A DNA stretch of 20,433 bases. Source: a virus. This document shows, piece after piece, positions 5,527-12,563 of this stretch. Made by a program: the position numbers and the translations under genes. The notes beneath the pieces are model-generated. The model was not told where the DNA came from. It saw only the letters and a program-made list of their open reading frames with translations, and made no database searches. The stretch's first letter is position 1. The number at the start of each line of letters is the position of its first letter. The stretch is from IMG/VR virus record IMGVR_UViG_3300021197_000248, positions 1-20,433 of that record, one strand, 5' to 3'.

Positions 5527-5912
5527 TGAGTATGAAAGATACAGAGAGCGTTAGCCACACGGCTAACGACCATATGTTAGAATTACTGGAAAACCTTACC
5601 GTGCTGGAAGAGCGTAAGACCGAACTACTTACAAAACTAAAACAAGCTACGATCATGCAATGGATATGGCCTGACGCTTTTGATGATGGGCAGAAGTGTC
5701 GGCTCAAGTACCGCACGAAGTCCGCAAACCGTGCGACCACGTCTGCATGGTTTTACGAATACAGCAAGGGGCTCCTTGACGGGCACAAAATAACTATCGC
5801 GTATTTAGAACGCGATGATGGCGAGAAGTATATGCTCACGCGGGATCAGCTTAAACGCTTGGGTAAAACTGAAGATCAAATTCACAAACAGTATGGAGTT
5901 CAAGATGGATAA
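5526..5912 (+). CDS. Unknown protein sharing the TESVSHTAN N-terminal block
   Basis: AGGAG at 5514-5518 with 7 bases to the ATG at 5526 decides the start (ATGs at 5523 and 5532 also exist); 128 residues. After MSMKDTESVSHTAN comes a helical segment LLENLTVLEERKTELLTKLKQA (about 18-41, likely coiled coil), then a folded region WIWPDAFDDGQKC...KYRTKSANR and a basic end. The N-terminal block is the palindrome element also present in the 1803 gene, although the rest of the two proteins is unrelated. No family is recognised. It overlaps the next gene by eight bases. Confidence 0.75.
   Translation: MSMKDTESVSHTANDHMLELLENLTVLEERKTELLTKLKQATIMQWIWPDAFDDGQKCRLKYRTKSANRATTSAWFYEYSKGLLDGHKITIAYLERDDGEKYMLTRDQLKRLGKTEDQIHKQYGVQDG
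5550..5567. repeat. Palindrome GTTAGC-CACACG-GCTAAC (exact)
   Basis: Near the start of the 5526 gene, read as VSHTAN; identical over 27 bases with 1821-1847. Confidence 0.92.
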
Positions 5913-6168
5913 CAAAAAGATAAACATTGTCACGTTTCACGCACAGCAGATCAATGAGGATGGGCTTATGTGTGGGCTTTCATTCACCGACGAGTTCATG
6001 GCTCTGGACGACGATATGAAGTCCATGTTGGTCATGGCGGTGCATGAAACGCTTAATGACTTTGTGCAGCATGGTATGACTGACGACGATGACGATGATG
6101 ATCCAATTAAAGACGCAGATGATTTTCTGGAGAGTTGCGTCAAAGCACAGGGAGGGAGACTACATTGA
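5905..6168 (+). CDS. Unknown 87-residue protein with Asp-rich stretch
   Basis: GGAG at 5895-5898 with 6 bases to the ATG at 5905 sets the start; an ATG at 5893 would lack a site. The product begins MDNKKINIVTFHAQQINEDG, continues with a helix around VMAVHETLNDFVQHG, then seven consecutive Asp (about 60-66) and KDADDFLESC. The acidic run could bind metal or a basic partner or mimic nucleic acid, but this is speculative. It overlaps both neighbours by a few bases. No family recognised. Confidence 0.7.
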   Translation: MDNKKINIVTFHAQQINEDGLMCGLSFTDEFMALDDDMKSMLVMAVHETLNDFVQHGMTDDDDDDDPIKDADDFLESCVKAQGGRLH

Positions 6169-6371
6169 ACAAGGTAAACATTTTCACGGATAATCCATTC
6201 ACCGCCTGCCCCGAATGCAAAGGTACAGGCGAGCAAACAATGGAACGCGCCGTACCTATGGGATTTACAAATCCGTATGGATACTTGGAGGAGTATCAAG
6301 CAGCATGTGAAAACTGCAACGGGCTTGGAGAAATCGAAAGAGACGAGGAGTGCGAGGGGGAGGACGAGTGA
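6165..6371 (+). CDS. DnaJ-type zinc finger protein (TTG start)
   Basis: The TTG at 6165 has GGAGGGAG (6151-6158) six bases upstream and overlaps the previous stop; there is no ATG in a suitable place. The product has 68 residues. Two CxxCxGxG modules are visible: C15-PE-C18-KGTG and C48-EN-C51-NGLG, the pattern of the DnaJ cysteine-rich domain, binding one zinc ion through the four cysteines. The tail is acidic (IERDEECEGEDE). Free-standing fingers like this are common in phages; their partners are mostly unknown. It has no J domain, so it is not a full DnaJ. Confidence 0.8.
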   Translation: MNKVNIFTDNPFTACPECKGTGEQTMERAVPMGFTNPYGYLEEYQAACENCNGLGEIERDEECEGEDE

Positions 6372-6610
6372 TTGAATTTTTCACCGCTCTTGTACTGCAC
6401 TACGAGTTGCAGGGACATGAGATCGAAACAGTTGTGTGGTTTGAAACCGAAGCACAATGCCAAGAGGTGATGCAATACGATATTGCAGCGCCGTTGTACG
6501 ACGAGTTGTATGACTTGTACGGCAACAACATAATGATGTTTTGTGAGGTATCACAAAATGTTTCTAAAAAAATCAGGCCAAAGACAAGGCCAACACAGGA
6601 GAACAACTAA
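6368..6610 (+). CDS. Unknown 80-residue protein (GTG start)
   Basis: The GTG at 6368 overlaps the preceding stop and follows GGGGAGG (6357-6363). The product begins MIEFFTALVLHYELQGHEIE and continues VVWFETEAQCQEVMQYD...YDELYDLYGNNIMMFCEVSQ before a basic tail. It looks like a compact alpha-beta fold with two cysteines (C31, C59). Short proteins with a W-F-x-T-E-A-Q-C segment followed by C-x-x-S seem familiar from phage genomes, without known function. It joins the next gene by TAATG. Confidence 0.7.
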   Translation: MIEFFTALVLHYELQGHEIETVVWFETEAQCQEVMQYDIAAPLYDELYDLYGNNIMMFCEVSQNVSKKIRPKTRPTQENN

Positions 6611-7626
6611 TGGCACTTACATACACAGCTTTCGCTAACTTTGAACAAGTACAAGCGCACTATGATAACATCAAACCCTTGGTATCCAAATGCCACACCC
6701 GAGAACAAGACGTGCGACCCATAGGGGATCGTAGCCGTAAAGAAGAGCGCATAATAAAAATCAGCGAACAATGCTATGCGCTTGTGAACGGATATGAGCA
6801 TGGAGATCCTGTGTTCCCGCCTTGGGGGCAACAAGCTCCCCCCATAACCAAAGACGAAATAGAATTTTATGCTGCTATTGTGTGGCGTAAACACCGTGAC
6901 GGAACCACCACTGTCAAAATACGTAATGGCTCTGGGCCGTGGAACCACGTCAGCAGATATGCATTTCTTAACCGACACACACCGAGAGGTATGGGTTTCA
7001 TAGTGGGTAATGGTAAACAATACATTAGAGTACATGGGGATGACCCGATATACCTAGCTAAAGGTAGGACTGTACCTGACACAAAGCGCGGGTTTAAAGG
7101 ATGCCAAAAACATAAAGATAAAACAGCGTTAGCCTTCAGACTAACTGATAACGATGCATCCCCGTGGCAGCACCTTGAAGGGACTGGTGTACCTCTGCCG
7201 AAACCGCCGCGTGTCAATAAAGCGTTGAAAGCCGAATACAAAGAACCGCTCAGAGAGTTCTTTGAGTGGGGTATGACAGTAGCAAATATGCTACCGCTAA
7301 ATGATAGGGAGTATACCCACCGTCTGGAGAAAGAAATCTCAGATCACTTCATCGATAAAATGGCACTAGGTACGTACCCCCCGAGATACTACCTTACTTT
7401 TGAAGATAAGCGTGGTATTGTAGAAAACCCCGAACACCCGCTACGGCTGCACCTGTTCGTACACTTTTGTGAAACTACGTCAGATGGTTGGTGGAACAGG
7501 GAAAGCTTTAAAGTGCAAAAAGTAGAGACAAAGGAGGATCTATCGTCCATCAAAGCCAAGTTCAATAATTGGGCGAACAAGGAGCTAGGTTTCAAAACAA
7601 ATACCAATAAAACTCAATACCGTTAA
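6610..7626 (+). CDS. Unknown 338-residue phage protein
   Basis: The ATG at 6610 overlaps the previous TAA and has AGGAG eight to nine bases upstream. The N-terminal 170 residues are rich in aromatic and basic residues, with repeated beta-like patterns (EFYAAIVWRKHRDGTTTVKIRNGSG, GMGFIVGNGKQYIRVHG). The C-terminal half (from about 200) is more helical and ends in a basic, Asn-rich tail. No enzymatic motif, signal peptide or membrane segment is visible. I do not recognise the family. Its size and its place beside another unknown of about 290 residues suggest a paired function. One palindrome (7128) lies in the middle. Confidence 0.8.
   Translation: MALTYTAFANFEQVQAHYDNIKPLVSKCHTREQDVRPIGDRSRKEERIIKISEQCYALVNGYEHGDPVFPPWGQQAPPITKDEIEFYAAIVWRKHRDGTTTVKIRNGSGPWNHVSRYAFLNRHTPRGMGFIVGNGKQYIRVHGDDPIYLAKGRTVPDTKRGFKGCQKHKDKTALAFRLTDNDASPWQHLEGTGVPLPKPPRVNKALKAEYKEPLREFFEWGMTVANMLPLNDREYTHRLEKEISDHFIDKMALGTYPPRYYLTFEDKRGIVENPEHPLRLHLFVHFCETTSDGWWNRESFKVQKVETKEDLSSIKAKFNNWANKELGFKTNTNKTQYR
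7128..7145. repeat. Palindrome GTTAGC-CTTCAG-ACTAAC (one mismatch)
   Basis: Inside the 6610 gene, read as LAFRLT (second frame). Confidence 0.65.
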
Positions 7627-7649
7627 TAACATAAACATGGAGAACGACT

Positions 7650-8522
7650 ATGGTATACACCCCACGTAAAACAACAGACGTTGCCAACGAGGCAATTCAT
7701 AATAACATGGTAACACCCGAGGCGAGCCAGTTTGCCGAGTTAGTGGCTAAGAAGCTAAATGCAAAGTGGTCACGCAAACGCAATACTTCGGCTTGGATAT
7801 ACCGAGAGAACGAGGTCTATGCATTGGGCTTTGTGGGCTACGGCAGCTTCACCGAGAAATCATCTCCGGAAAACCGTTACATTGTACACAGCCATAACAT
7901 CACAAACAACAGGTACAACGACTACAACGCGCAACACCACATGGCTTTTGCAAAGAACCTAAATAAAGGTTTTGCAAACGCCATGAGATATCTACGCGCT
8001 GTACCTTTTCATATGGGTGTGGAGAAAGAACGTAAAAGGCTGCGGGACAAGATGAACGAAATCAACACCGACAGGTCTAGGCAGGTTAGCGATCTTAGTA
8101 GGGAGATAACTAGAGGGCTAGACCATGAGTTTAATTCGTCTGCCTTGGAGCGAGAACTAAGAAACCTTGTAAATACAAACTATACATGGTTGGATGCACA
8201 GTTCGGTGAGCAGATAAATAAGTTCCTTGCCTACAAAGATGAAGATAACACTGCGGGCGTCCCTCTCTTTGATGCTGTATACATCAACATCTCGCCACGC
8301 GGTAAACAAACAGTCAGTGTCCACCCCGATCTAGACACAAGGCCGTGGTCGTGGCACGCAGATATTGACACTTGCTACCACTGCGAATTCGATGCGCTCG
8401 ACGACGAACTACAGCGCAAGATATTTACACTGCAGATGGTCGAGCAAGGAGCCTTTGTTCCTAACGTGGGGATGCACGCCATACAAGGGAGACTATTTTA
8501 TGTCACCAGAACAAATGGTTGA
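7650..8522 (+). CDS. Unknown 290-residue phage protein, C-terminal domain shared with next gene
   Basis: ATGGAGAACGACT precedes the ATG at 7650, giving GGAG with about 7 bases; 290 residues. The N-terminal half contains a conserved-looking stretch (YIVHSHNITNNRYND, QHHMAFAKNLNKGFANAMRYLR), then a long charged helix (EKERKRLRDKMNEINTDRSR). The last 85 residues resemble the whole of the next protein: DAVYINISPRGK aligns with ETVYRIYIQPSS, and DDELQRKIFTLQMVEQGAF...GMHAIQGRLFYVTR with PDWIQRRLAVLMLMEEEQY...GVGFRKDRHVFYVSH. A duplication of this domain is inferred. No catalytic motif is evident. Confidence 0.8.
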   Translation: MVYTPRKTTDVANEAIHNNMVTPEASQFAELVAKKLNAKWSRKRNTSAWIYRENEVYALGFVGYGSFTEKSSPENRYIVHSHNITNNRYNDYNAQHHMAFAKNLNKGFANAMRYLRAVPFHMGVEKERKRLRDKMNEINTDRSRQVSDLSREITRGLDHEFNSSALERELRNLVNTNYTWLDAQFGEQINKFLAYKDEDNTAGVPLFDAVYINISPRGKQTVSVHPDLDTRPWSWHADIDTCYHCEFDALDDELQRKIFTLQMVEQGAFVPNVGMHAIQGRLFYVTRTNG

Positions 8523-8895
8523 TACCCCCCTTGACGAAACGGTATATCGCATTTACATACAACCTTCATCGTTTGCTATAGATGTGACATGTTTAGGCAC
8601 AGAGTGTGCTGAACGCGCATATTATGGGAAGTATGTAAATGATTTACCGGACTGGATACAAAGGAGGTTAGCGGTGCTTATGCTGATGGAAGAAGAGCAG
8701 TATGGGCATGTGATAGAAGGCGTGGGGTTCCGCAAAGACCGTCATGTTTTCTACGTTAGCCATGAAGCTAACCCTAACGCTACTCATAGGTTAGAGATGT
8801 TGGCGTTTGCTCATGGGATGGTAGTTCGTAATTTAGAGAGGCTGTTTAAAGCCTCCGACCTAGAAATAGCGGAGGATACCTTTTATGGGGAATGA
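8500..8895 (+). CDS. Unknown protein, paralogue of the C-terminal domain upstream
   Basis: The ATG at 8500 follows AAGGGAG (8486-8492) with a 7-base gap and overlaps the previous gene by 23 bases; 131 residues. The pattern VYRIYIQP, then WIQRRLAVLMLMEEEQ, then FRKDRHVFYVSHE matches the C-terminal domain of the 7650 product by eye. A helical C-terminus (HRLEMLAFAHGMVVRNLERLF) is extra. The palindrome at 8755 encodes VSHEAN right after the conserved FYVSH position. Function unknown. Confidence 0.78.
   Translation: MSPEQMVDTPLDETVYRIYIQPSSFAIDVTCLGTECAERAYYGKYVNDLPDWIQRRLAVLMLMEEEQYGHVIEGVGFRKDRHVFYVSHEANPNATHRLEMLAFAHGMVVRNLERLFKASDLEIAEDTFYGE
8755..8772. repeat. Palindrome GTTAGC-CATGAA-GCTAAC (exact)
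   Basis: Inside the 8500 gene, read as VSHEAN. Confidence 0.9.
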
Positions 8896-9073
8896 AGCAC
8901 TAACAATGTTTCAGCAGGCGCAACTAAAATGGCTGAAGCAACAGGTTGATAACCTTATCGACGAACAGTTAAGCAGCAGCCCGCGCCCTCGTATACAGCA
9001 AGAAATCTTCGCAGCTCGTGAGGAACTAGATACTTACGTGAAGAACCTTCGTGCTACGGGGGTACAGATATGA
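8885..9073 (+). CDS. Unknown 62-residue helical protein
   Basis: The ATG at 8885 follows GGAGG (8871-8875) with nine bases and overlaps the previous gene; it meets the nuclease gene in an ATGA junction. The product is almost entirely helical by composition (FQQAQLKWLKQQVDNLIDEQ, then IQQEIFAAREELDTYVKNL), so a two-helix coiled coil is likely. It may be a partner of the VRR-NUC protein with which it is coupled, but there is no direct evidence. Confidence 0.65.
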   Translation: MGNEALTMFQQAQLKWLKQQVDNLIDEQLSSSPRPRIQQEIFAAREELDTYVKNLRATGVQI

Positions 9074-9363
9074 CGCCCGAAGCAAAGGTGAAGAAAAAGG
9101 TTGTACGCATTCTGAAAGATGCGGGTGCGTATTACTTCTACCCTGTGACGGGTGGGTATGGGCGCAGTGGTGTGCCTGATGTAGTGGCATGTCTGGAGGG
9201 TTACTTCCTTGGCATCGAATGTAAGGCGGGGAAGAACAAACCTACCCCGCTGCAACAGAAAAACTTGGATGATATAGACACAGCAGGAGGTGTAGCACTG
9301 GTTATAAATGAAACTAACCTTGGTCTGTTAGAGGCCACAATCAAAAAACTTAATGGAGAATAG
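9070..9363 (+). CDS. VRR-NUC domain nuclease
   Basis: The ATG at 9070 overlaps the previous stop (ATGA); 97 residues, the usual size of a stand-alone phage VRR-NUC. The PD-(D/E)XK core is clear: G34-V-P-D37, then E50-C-K52 in FLGIECKAG, then PTPLQ62 and a GG turn in DTAGGVALV. D37, E50 and K52 would coordinate metal and cut DNA. Family knowledge links these minimal nucleases to branched DNA, as Holliday junction or flap nucleases in replication and recombination. Neighbouring genes for PolA, SNF2 helicase and a second nuclease fit this role. Confidence 0.9.
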   Translation: MTPEAKVKKKVVRILKDAGAYYFYPVTGGYGRSGVPDVVACLEGYFLGIECKAGKNKPTPLQQKNLDDIDTAGGVALVINETNLGLLEATIKKLNGE

Positions 9364-9372
9364 ATACTCGGT

Positions 9373-9924
9373 ATGAATATCACACAAGAACAAGTAAAGA
9401 AGCTCTTAAGCAACGTAAAAGAACTTGCTATGGTCATGGAGCGTATACCGCACAATGCAGGGGGCGCAGGGTTTGCTGTGTCTACCGATGGTGAAAGTTG
9501 TTTTGTAGGTAAAAACTACATCTTACAAAACAATCTGAAAGAGGGGGATTTCTTTACTGCGCGGGTCGCACCGAACGCAGGGTATCACATAGAGAATACT
9601 CCTCACAAAGTTATTGGGAATGTTTCTTTGTTTGGCGGAGAAACTCCGTTTGCTGAAGATTCTCCGAAAGTGCAGCAAGCCACGCTAGAAGACCGTATTA
9701 TGGCTCTCATGCGTGTAGAAGAACATGCTTACCCACACAAAGTTGGAGAGTTAGCCAGCAAGCTAACTGCTGACGCACAGGCAGTGCAACTAGCATTACA
9801 GCGTATGCACAACGCAGGTGAGATATGGGAAGCTAAGATAGAACGTAAGGGTACGCAGACAAAAGCGTCTTACGTTTTATGGGCGCTCGACGACGAGTGG
9901 TTTGCATTTGTCGATTATGAGTGA
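9373..9924 (+). CDS. Two-domain protein: OB-like N-terminus and winged-helix-like C-terminus
   Basis: The first ATG (9373) is used; its ribosome site is weak (CTCGG). The product has 183 residues. Residues 28-70 (GGAGFAVSTDGESCFVGKNY, KEGDFFTARVAPNAGYH) have the alternating beta pattern of a small barrel such as a cold-shock or OB fold. Residues about 105-170 (LEDRIMALMRVEEHAYPHKV, GELASKLTADAQAVQLALQR, MHNAGEIWEAKIERKGTQTK) look like a winged helix. A nucleic-acid-binding regulator or accessory protein is inferred. The palindrome at 9760 encodes part of the HTH (LASKLT). It might be a candidate reader of the palindromes, with no direct evidence. Confidence 0.7.
   Translation: MNITQEQVKKLLSNVKELAMVMERIPHNAGGAGFAVSTDGESCFVGKNYILQNNLKEGDFFTARVAPNAGYHIENTPHKVIGNVSLFGGETPFAEDSPKVQQATLEDRIMALMRVEEHAYPHKVGELASKLTADAQAVQLALQRMHNAGEIWEAKIERKGTQTKASYVLWALDDEWFAFVDYE
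9760..9777. repeat. Palindrome GTTAGC-CAGCAA-GCTAAC (exact)
   Basis: Inside the 9373 gene, read as LASKLT (second frame). Confidence 0.9.
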
Positions 9925-10039
9925 AAAAACTTGGGGGCGCTACCTATATGGCGGCACCCTCGAACAGTTCATCCTCGCCGTGCATGGCGTTGATGTGATT
10001 TGGAAACCCAGTGAGAGTGGCGAAGAGCCACCGTTTTAG
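9917..10039 (+). CDS. 40-residue unknown protein
   Basis: The ATG at 9917 overlaps the end of the 9373 gene by eight bases, and the frame runs to TAG at 10037-10039. The product starts MSEKTWGRYLYGGTLEQFIL and ends HGVDVIWKPSESGEEPPF. There is no good ribosome site, so it would depend on coupling. The stop overlaps the ribosome site of the next gene (TTTTAGGAG), which supports a real gene. It resembles small phage proteins with an alpha-beta core; no family is assigned. Confidence 0.5.
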   Translation: MSEKTWGRYLYGGTLEQFILAVHGVDVIWKPSESGEEPPF

Positions 10040-10049
10040 GAGAACAATT

Positions 10050-10598
10050 ATGGGTAAGACTGCAAAAGCTGAAAAAATTTGGGCGTATAAATTAAAGCAC
10101 CCTGATGCCTCTGCGAAACAAATAGCAGTGGCGACGAAAACTTCTTACGGATACGTGTGGAGGCTTATGCGTAAGATTGGCACACCACAAGAAGTGTTAG
10201 ATGCTAAACCCGAACAGTTAGCCGTACAGCTAACTCCAAAGAAGTCCCCCGTGGATGAACCCGAAGCTATGAGCCGTGCCGAAATATTGTCAGAAGCAGC
10301 GCGCCTGACGACAGGTTCCCGTGAGCAGGTGCATGGCGCTATGAAAAATAATCTATCCTGCATCGCGGGTTTGTGGAATGTGTATCTGGCGGGTAAGAAC
10401 GTACTAGATGGTTCGGACGTAGCGCTAATGATGGCGCTCGTTAAAATCGCCCGAGCCAAAAATAATCCATGCCATGCGGATAATTGGGTAGACGGCGCAG
10501 GTTATATGGCTTGCGGTGGAGAAATTGGCACGGAGACAGCAAGTCACGCAGACATAAACGAGGAAGGTAAACCTTTCGCGGAAGGTATGGGGTTTTAA
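10050..10598 (+). CDS. HTH plus DUF6378-like protein
   Basis: AGGAG at 10038-10042 with a 7-base gap selects the ATG at 10050; 182 residues. Residues about 8-44 (KIWAYKLKHPDASAKQIAVA, TKTSYGYVWRLMRKIG) have the shape of a helix-turn-helix. Residues about 76-160 (RAEILSEAARLTTGSREQVH, then IAGLWNVYLA, DVALMMALVKIARAK, NWVDGAGYMACGGEI) match the pattern I know as DUF6378, an all-helical phage domain of unproven function that may relate to MazG-type nucleotide pyrophosphohydrolases. Combining DNA binding with this domain is noteworthy. The palindrome at 10217 lies in the linker. Confidence 0.75.
   Translation: MGKTAKAEKIWAYKLKHPDASAKQIAVATKTSYGYVWRLMRKIGTPQEVLDAKPEQLAVQLTPKKSPVDEPEAMSRAEILSEAARLTTGSREQVHGAMKNNLSCIAGLWNVYLAGKNVLDGSDVALMMALVKIARAKNNPCHADNWVDGAGYMACGGEIGTETASHADINEEGKPFAEGMGF
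10217..10234. repeat. Palindrome GTTAGC-CGTACA-GCTAAC (exact)
   Basis: In the linker of the 10050 gene, read as LAVQLT (second frame). Confidence 0.9.
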
Positions 10599-10801
10599 TG
10601 CCTTACGTGCGTAAGCCGAAACTATCGGCAAAAGCAAAAATGGGGACGGGCGTTTATGACGCCCGTTACGCCAATAAAAAAGTTACGTTAACCAAAGCCC
10701 CGTGGGAGGACGACGATGGATGTAGTGACCTTGGATTTCGAGACGTACTACGACAAGGAGTACAGCCTGTCGAAGATGACGACAGAGGAGTACATTCGTG
10801 A
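10598..10801 (+). CDS. Unknown 67-residue protein overlapping the polymerase start
   Basis: The ATG at 10598 overlaps the previous stop (TAATG). The first 40 residues (MPYVRKPKLSAKAKMGTGVY, then ANKKVTLTKAPWEDDD) are basic then acidic and look like a real small protein. The remainder overlaps the polymerase gene by 86 bases in another frame, which is long for this genome. Either the overlap is real, or the gene is a decaying remnant. Without it, 117 bases before the polymerase would be empty. No family is recognised. Confidence 0.5.
   Translation: MPYVRKPKLSAKAKMGTGVYDARYANKKVTLTKAPWEDDDGCSDLGFRDVLRQGVQPVEDDDRGVHS
10646..10666 (+). other. Perfect hairpin upstream of the polymerase gene
   Basis: ACGGGCGT-TTATG-ACGCCCGT, an 8-bp perfect stem with a 5-base loop, lies 50 bases before the polymerase start. 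No T tract follows, so termination is unlikely. An mRNA processing or translation-control role is possible. Confidence 0.55.
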
Positions 10802-12563
10802 TGATAGATTTGAAATCATCGGGTTGGCGGTAAAGAAAAACGGTGGAACTACACGTTGGCTGCAAGGGGAACAATTAACTACACGTTTCTTGTCACAGGT
10901 AGACTTGTCGTCGTGCGCTATTCTTTGCCACAATACAGCATTTGACGGGGCTATATTAAGTTGGCGGTTCGGTGTGCAGCCGAAGCTGTGGCTTGATACT
11001 ATGTGCATGGCTCGCGCACTGCATGGCACGGAGAAGAGTGTCAGCTTGAAAGCCGTAGCGGATCGTTATGGCGTGGGCGTTAAGGGTGATGAAGTCACCA
11101 GAGCGTTAGCCAAGCGGCTAACTGATTTTACCGAAGAAGAAATAGCGAAGTACGCGGAGTATTCTCGCAACGATGTTGATCTGACATACGAGCTTTTTAA
11201 GCTAATGTTCAGCGGATTGCTTGGAAACCAGTTCCCACGGAAGGAATTACAGTTAATAGATCGCACACTACGGATGTTTATTGAACCTACGCTTGACCTA
11301 GATGTGTTTCTTTTAGAGCAGCACCTAGAAGAAATACGCGAGCGCAAGGACAAGCTGCTACGTGACGCGAACATAACAGACAAGAAAGATCTAATGTCGA
11401 ACAACAAGTTCGCTGATCTGCTTAGAAGCCTTGGCGTGGAACCGCCAATGAAGGTAAGTCCTACGACAGGCAAAGATACGTTCGCTTTTGCTAAATCTGA
11501 CGAAGCATTCAAGGCACTGCAAGAACATGAAAACGATAAAGTGCAGTCGCTAGTAGCCGCACGTTTGGGCACTAAAAGTACCTTAGAAGAAACACGCACC
11601 GAGAGGTTTATATCCATCGGTAAACGTGGGCTTCTCCCAGTACCCATTAGATATTATGCCGCCCACACAGGTAGGTGGGGTGGGCAAGATAAAATAAACC
11701 TGCAAAACCTACCGAGCCGAGGGCCGAATGCAAAGAAACTCAAGAGTAGTATTATCGCGCCCGAGGGCTACACACTGATAGATGCTGATAGTTCGCAGAT
11801 CGAAGCGCGTGTTCTGGCGTGGCTTGCAGAGCAAAACGATTTGGTTAGACAGTTCGCTAACGGCGAAGATGTGTATAAATATATGGCGTCTAGTATATAC
11901 AACGCCACAGTAGAAGAGATTACCAAAGACCAAAGGTTCGTAGGCAAGACTACAATTCTTGGTGCAGGGTATGGGATGGGCGCACCTAAGTTCCAAGCAC
12001 AACTAAAGAATTTTGGTGTAGAAGTAAGCGAAAAAGAAGCGCGGCATATTATAGATGTGTATCGAAGTTCCTTTTTTAAGATAAAAGAATTGTGGCAGGG
12101 CGCAAAATTTATGTTGGATAATATGGGTTCCTCAACACAGTACAAAATACCTCTAGGCCGTGCAGGGGTTCTGGAAGTACTCACAAAAGAAAAAGCCATT
12201 CGCCTCCCGTCAGGTCTTTGTATACACTACGAGGACTTGCAGTCTGGTTACACTGAAAATGGGTATGAGTTTACTTACAAAGTTAGGCGAGGCCGAAACA
12301 GAATTTACGGGGGGAAAGTAATAGAGAATGTATGCCAAGCCTTGGCCCGTTGCATCATTGGCGAACAGTTGCTAAACATAGCTGATAGGTATAAAGTTGT
12401 GTTAACTGTACACGACTCTATTGTTTGCTGCGTGAGGGACGAAGAAGTTTCTGAAGCTCAAACGTTCATAGAGGCATGTATGCGTAAAGCACCAGATTGG
12501 GCCGAGGGCCTGCCTGTAGATTGCGAGAGCGGCACAGGTAAATCATATGGAGAATGTGAGTGA
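10716..12563 (+). CDS. Family A DNA polymerase with 3'-5' exonuclease
   Basis: GGAGG (10704-10708) precedes the ATG at 10716; 615 residues. The N-terminal exonuclease shows Exo I D7-F-E9, Exo II N73-x3-D77 (CHNTAFDG) and Exo III Y149-x3-D153. The polymerase has motif A D358-S-S-Q-I-E363-A-R (in IDADSSQIEARV), motif B R407-x3-K411-x7-Y419-G, and motif C H566-D567-S568. All catalytic residues are present and the enzyme lacks a 5' nuclease domain, as is usual for phage PolA. It is expected to replicate the phage genome with the primase-helicase and ssDNA-binding candidate encoded downstream. Two palindromes (11105, 11844) lie inside. It joins the next gene through a GTGA overlap. Confidence 0.97.
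   Translation: MDVVTLDFETYYDKEYSLSKMTTEEYIRDDRFEIIGLAVKKNGGTTRWLQGEQLTTRFLSQVDLSSCAILCHNTAFDGAILSWRFGVQPKLWLDTMCMARALHGTEKSVSLKAVADRYGVGVKGDEVTRALAKRLTDFTEEEIAKYAEYSRNDVDLTYELFKLMFSGLLGNQFPRKELQLIDRTLRMFIEPTLDLDVFLLEQHLEEIRERKDKLLRDANITDKKDLMSNNKFADLLRSLGVEPPMKVSPTTGKDTFAFAKSDEAFKALQEHENDKVQSLVAARLGTKSTLEETRTERFISIGKRGLLPVPIRYYAAHTGRWGGQDKINLQNLPSRGPNAKKLKSSIIAPEGYTLIDADSSQIEARVLAWLAEQNDLVRQFANGEDVYKYMASSIYNATVEEITKDQRFVGKTTILGAGYGMGAPKFQAQLKNFGVEVSEKEARHIIDVYRSSFFKIKELWQGAKFMLDNMGSSTQYKIPLGRAGVLEVLTKEKAIRLPSGLCIHYEDLQSGYTENGYEFTYKVRRGRNRIYGGKVIENVCQALARCIIGEQLLNIADRYKVVLTVHDSIVCCVRDEEVSEAQTFIEACMRKAPDWAEGLPVDCESGTGKSYGECE
11105..11122. repeat. Palindrome GTTAGC-CAAGCG-GCTAAC (exact)
   Basis: Inside the polymerase exonuclease domain, read as LAKRLT (second frame). 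Confidence 0.9.
11844..11861. repeat. Palindrome GTTAGA-CAGTTC-GCTAAC (one mismatch)
   Basis: Inside the polymerase domain just after motif A, read as VRQFAN. Confidence 0.65.

Noticed and set aside
5117-5740. 207-residue minus-strand open frame
   Set aside because: Antisense across three well-supported plus-strand genes with their own ribosome sites.
7739-7758. Further palindrome-like stretch GTTAGTGGCTAAGAAGCTAA
   Set aside because: The arms cannot be aligned with the 18-bp pattern at N6 spacing with one mismatch; left out of the count.
9301-9340. Outward pair CTAAC...GTTAG near 9313-9330
   Set aside because: The arms are in the reverse order to the palindrome family and only five bases long; chance is sufficient.
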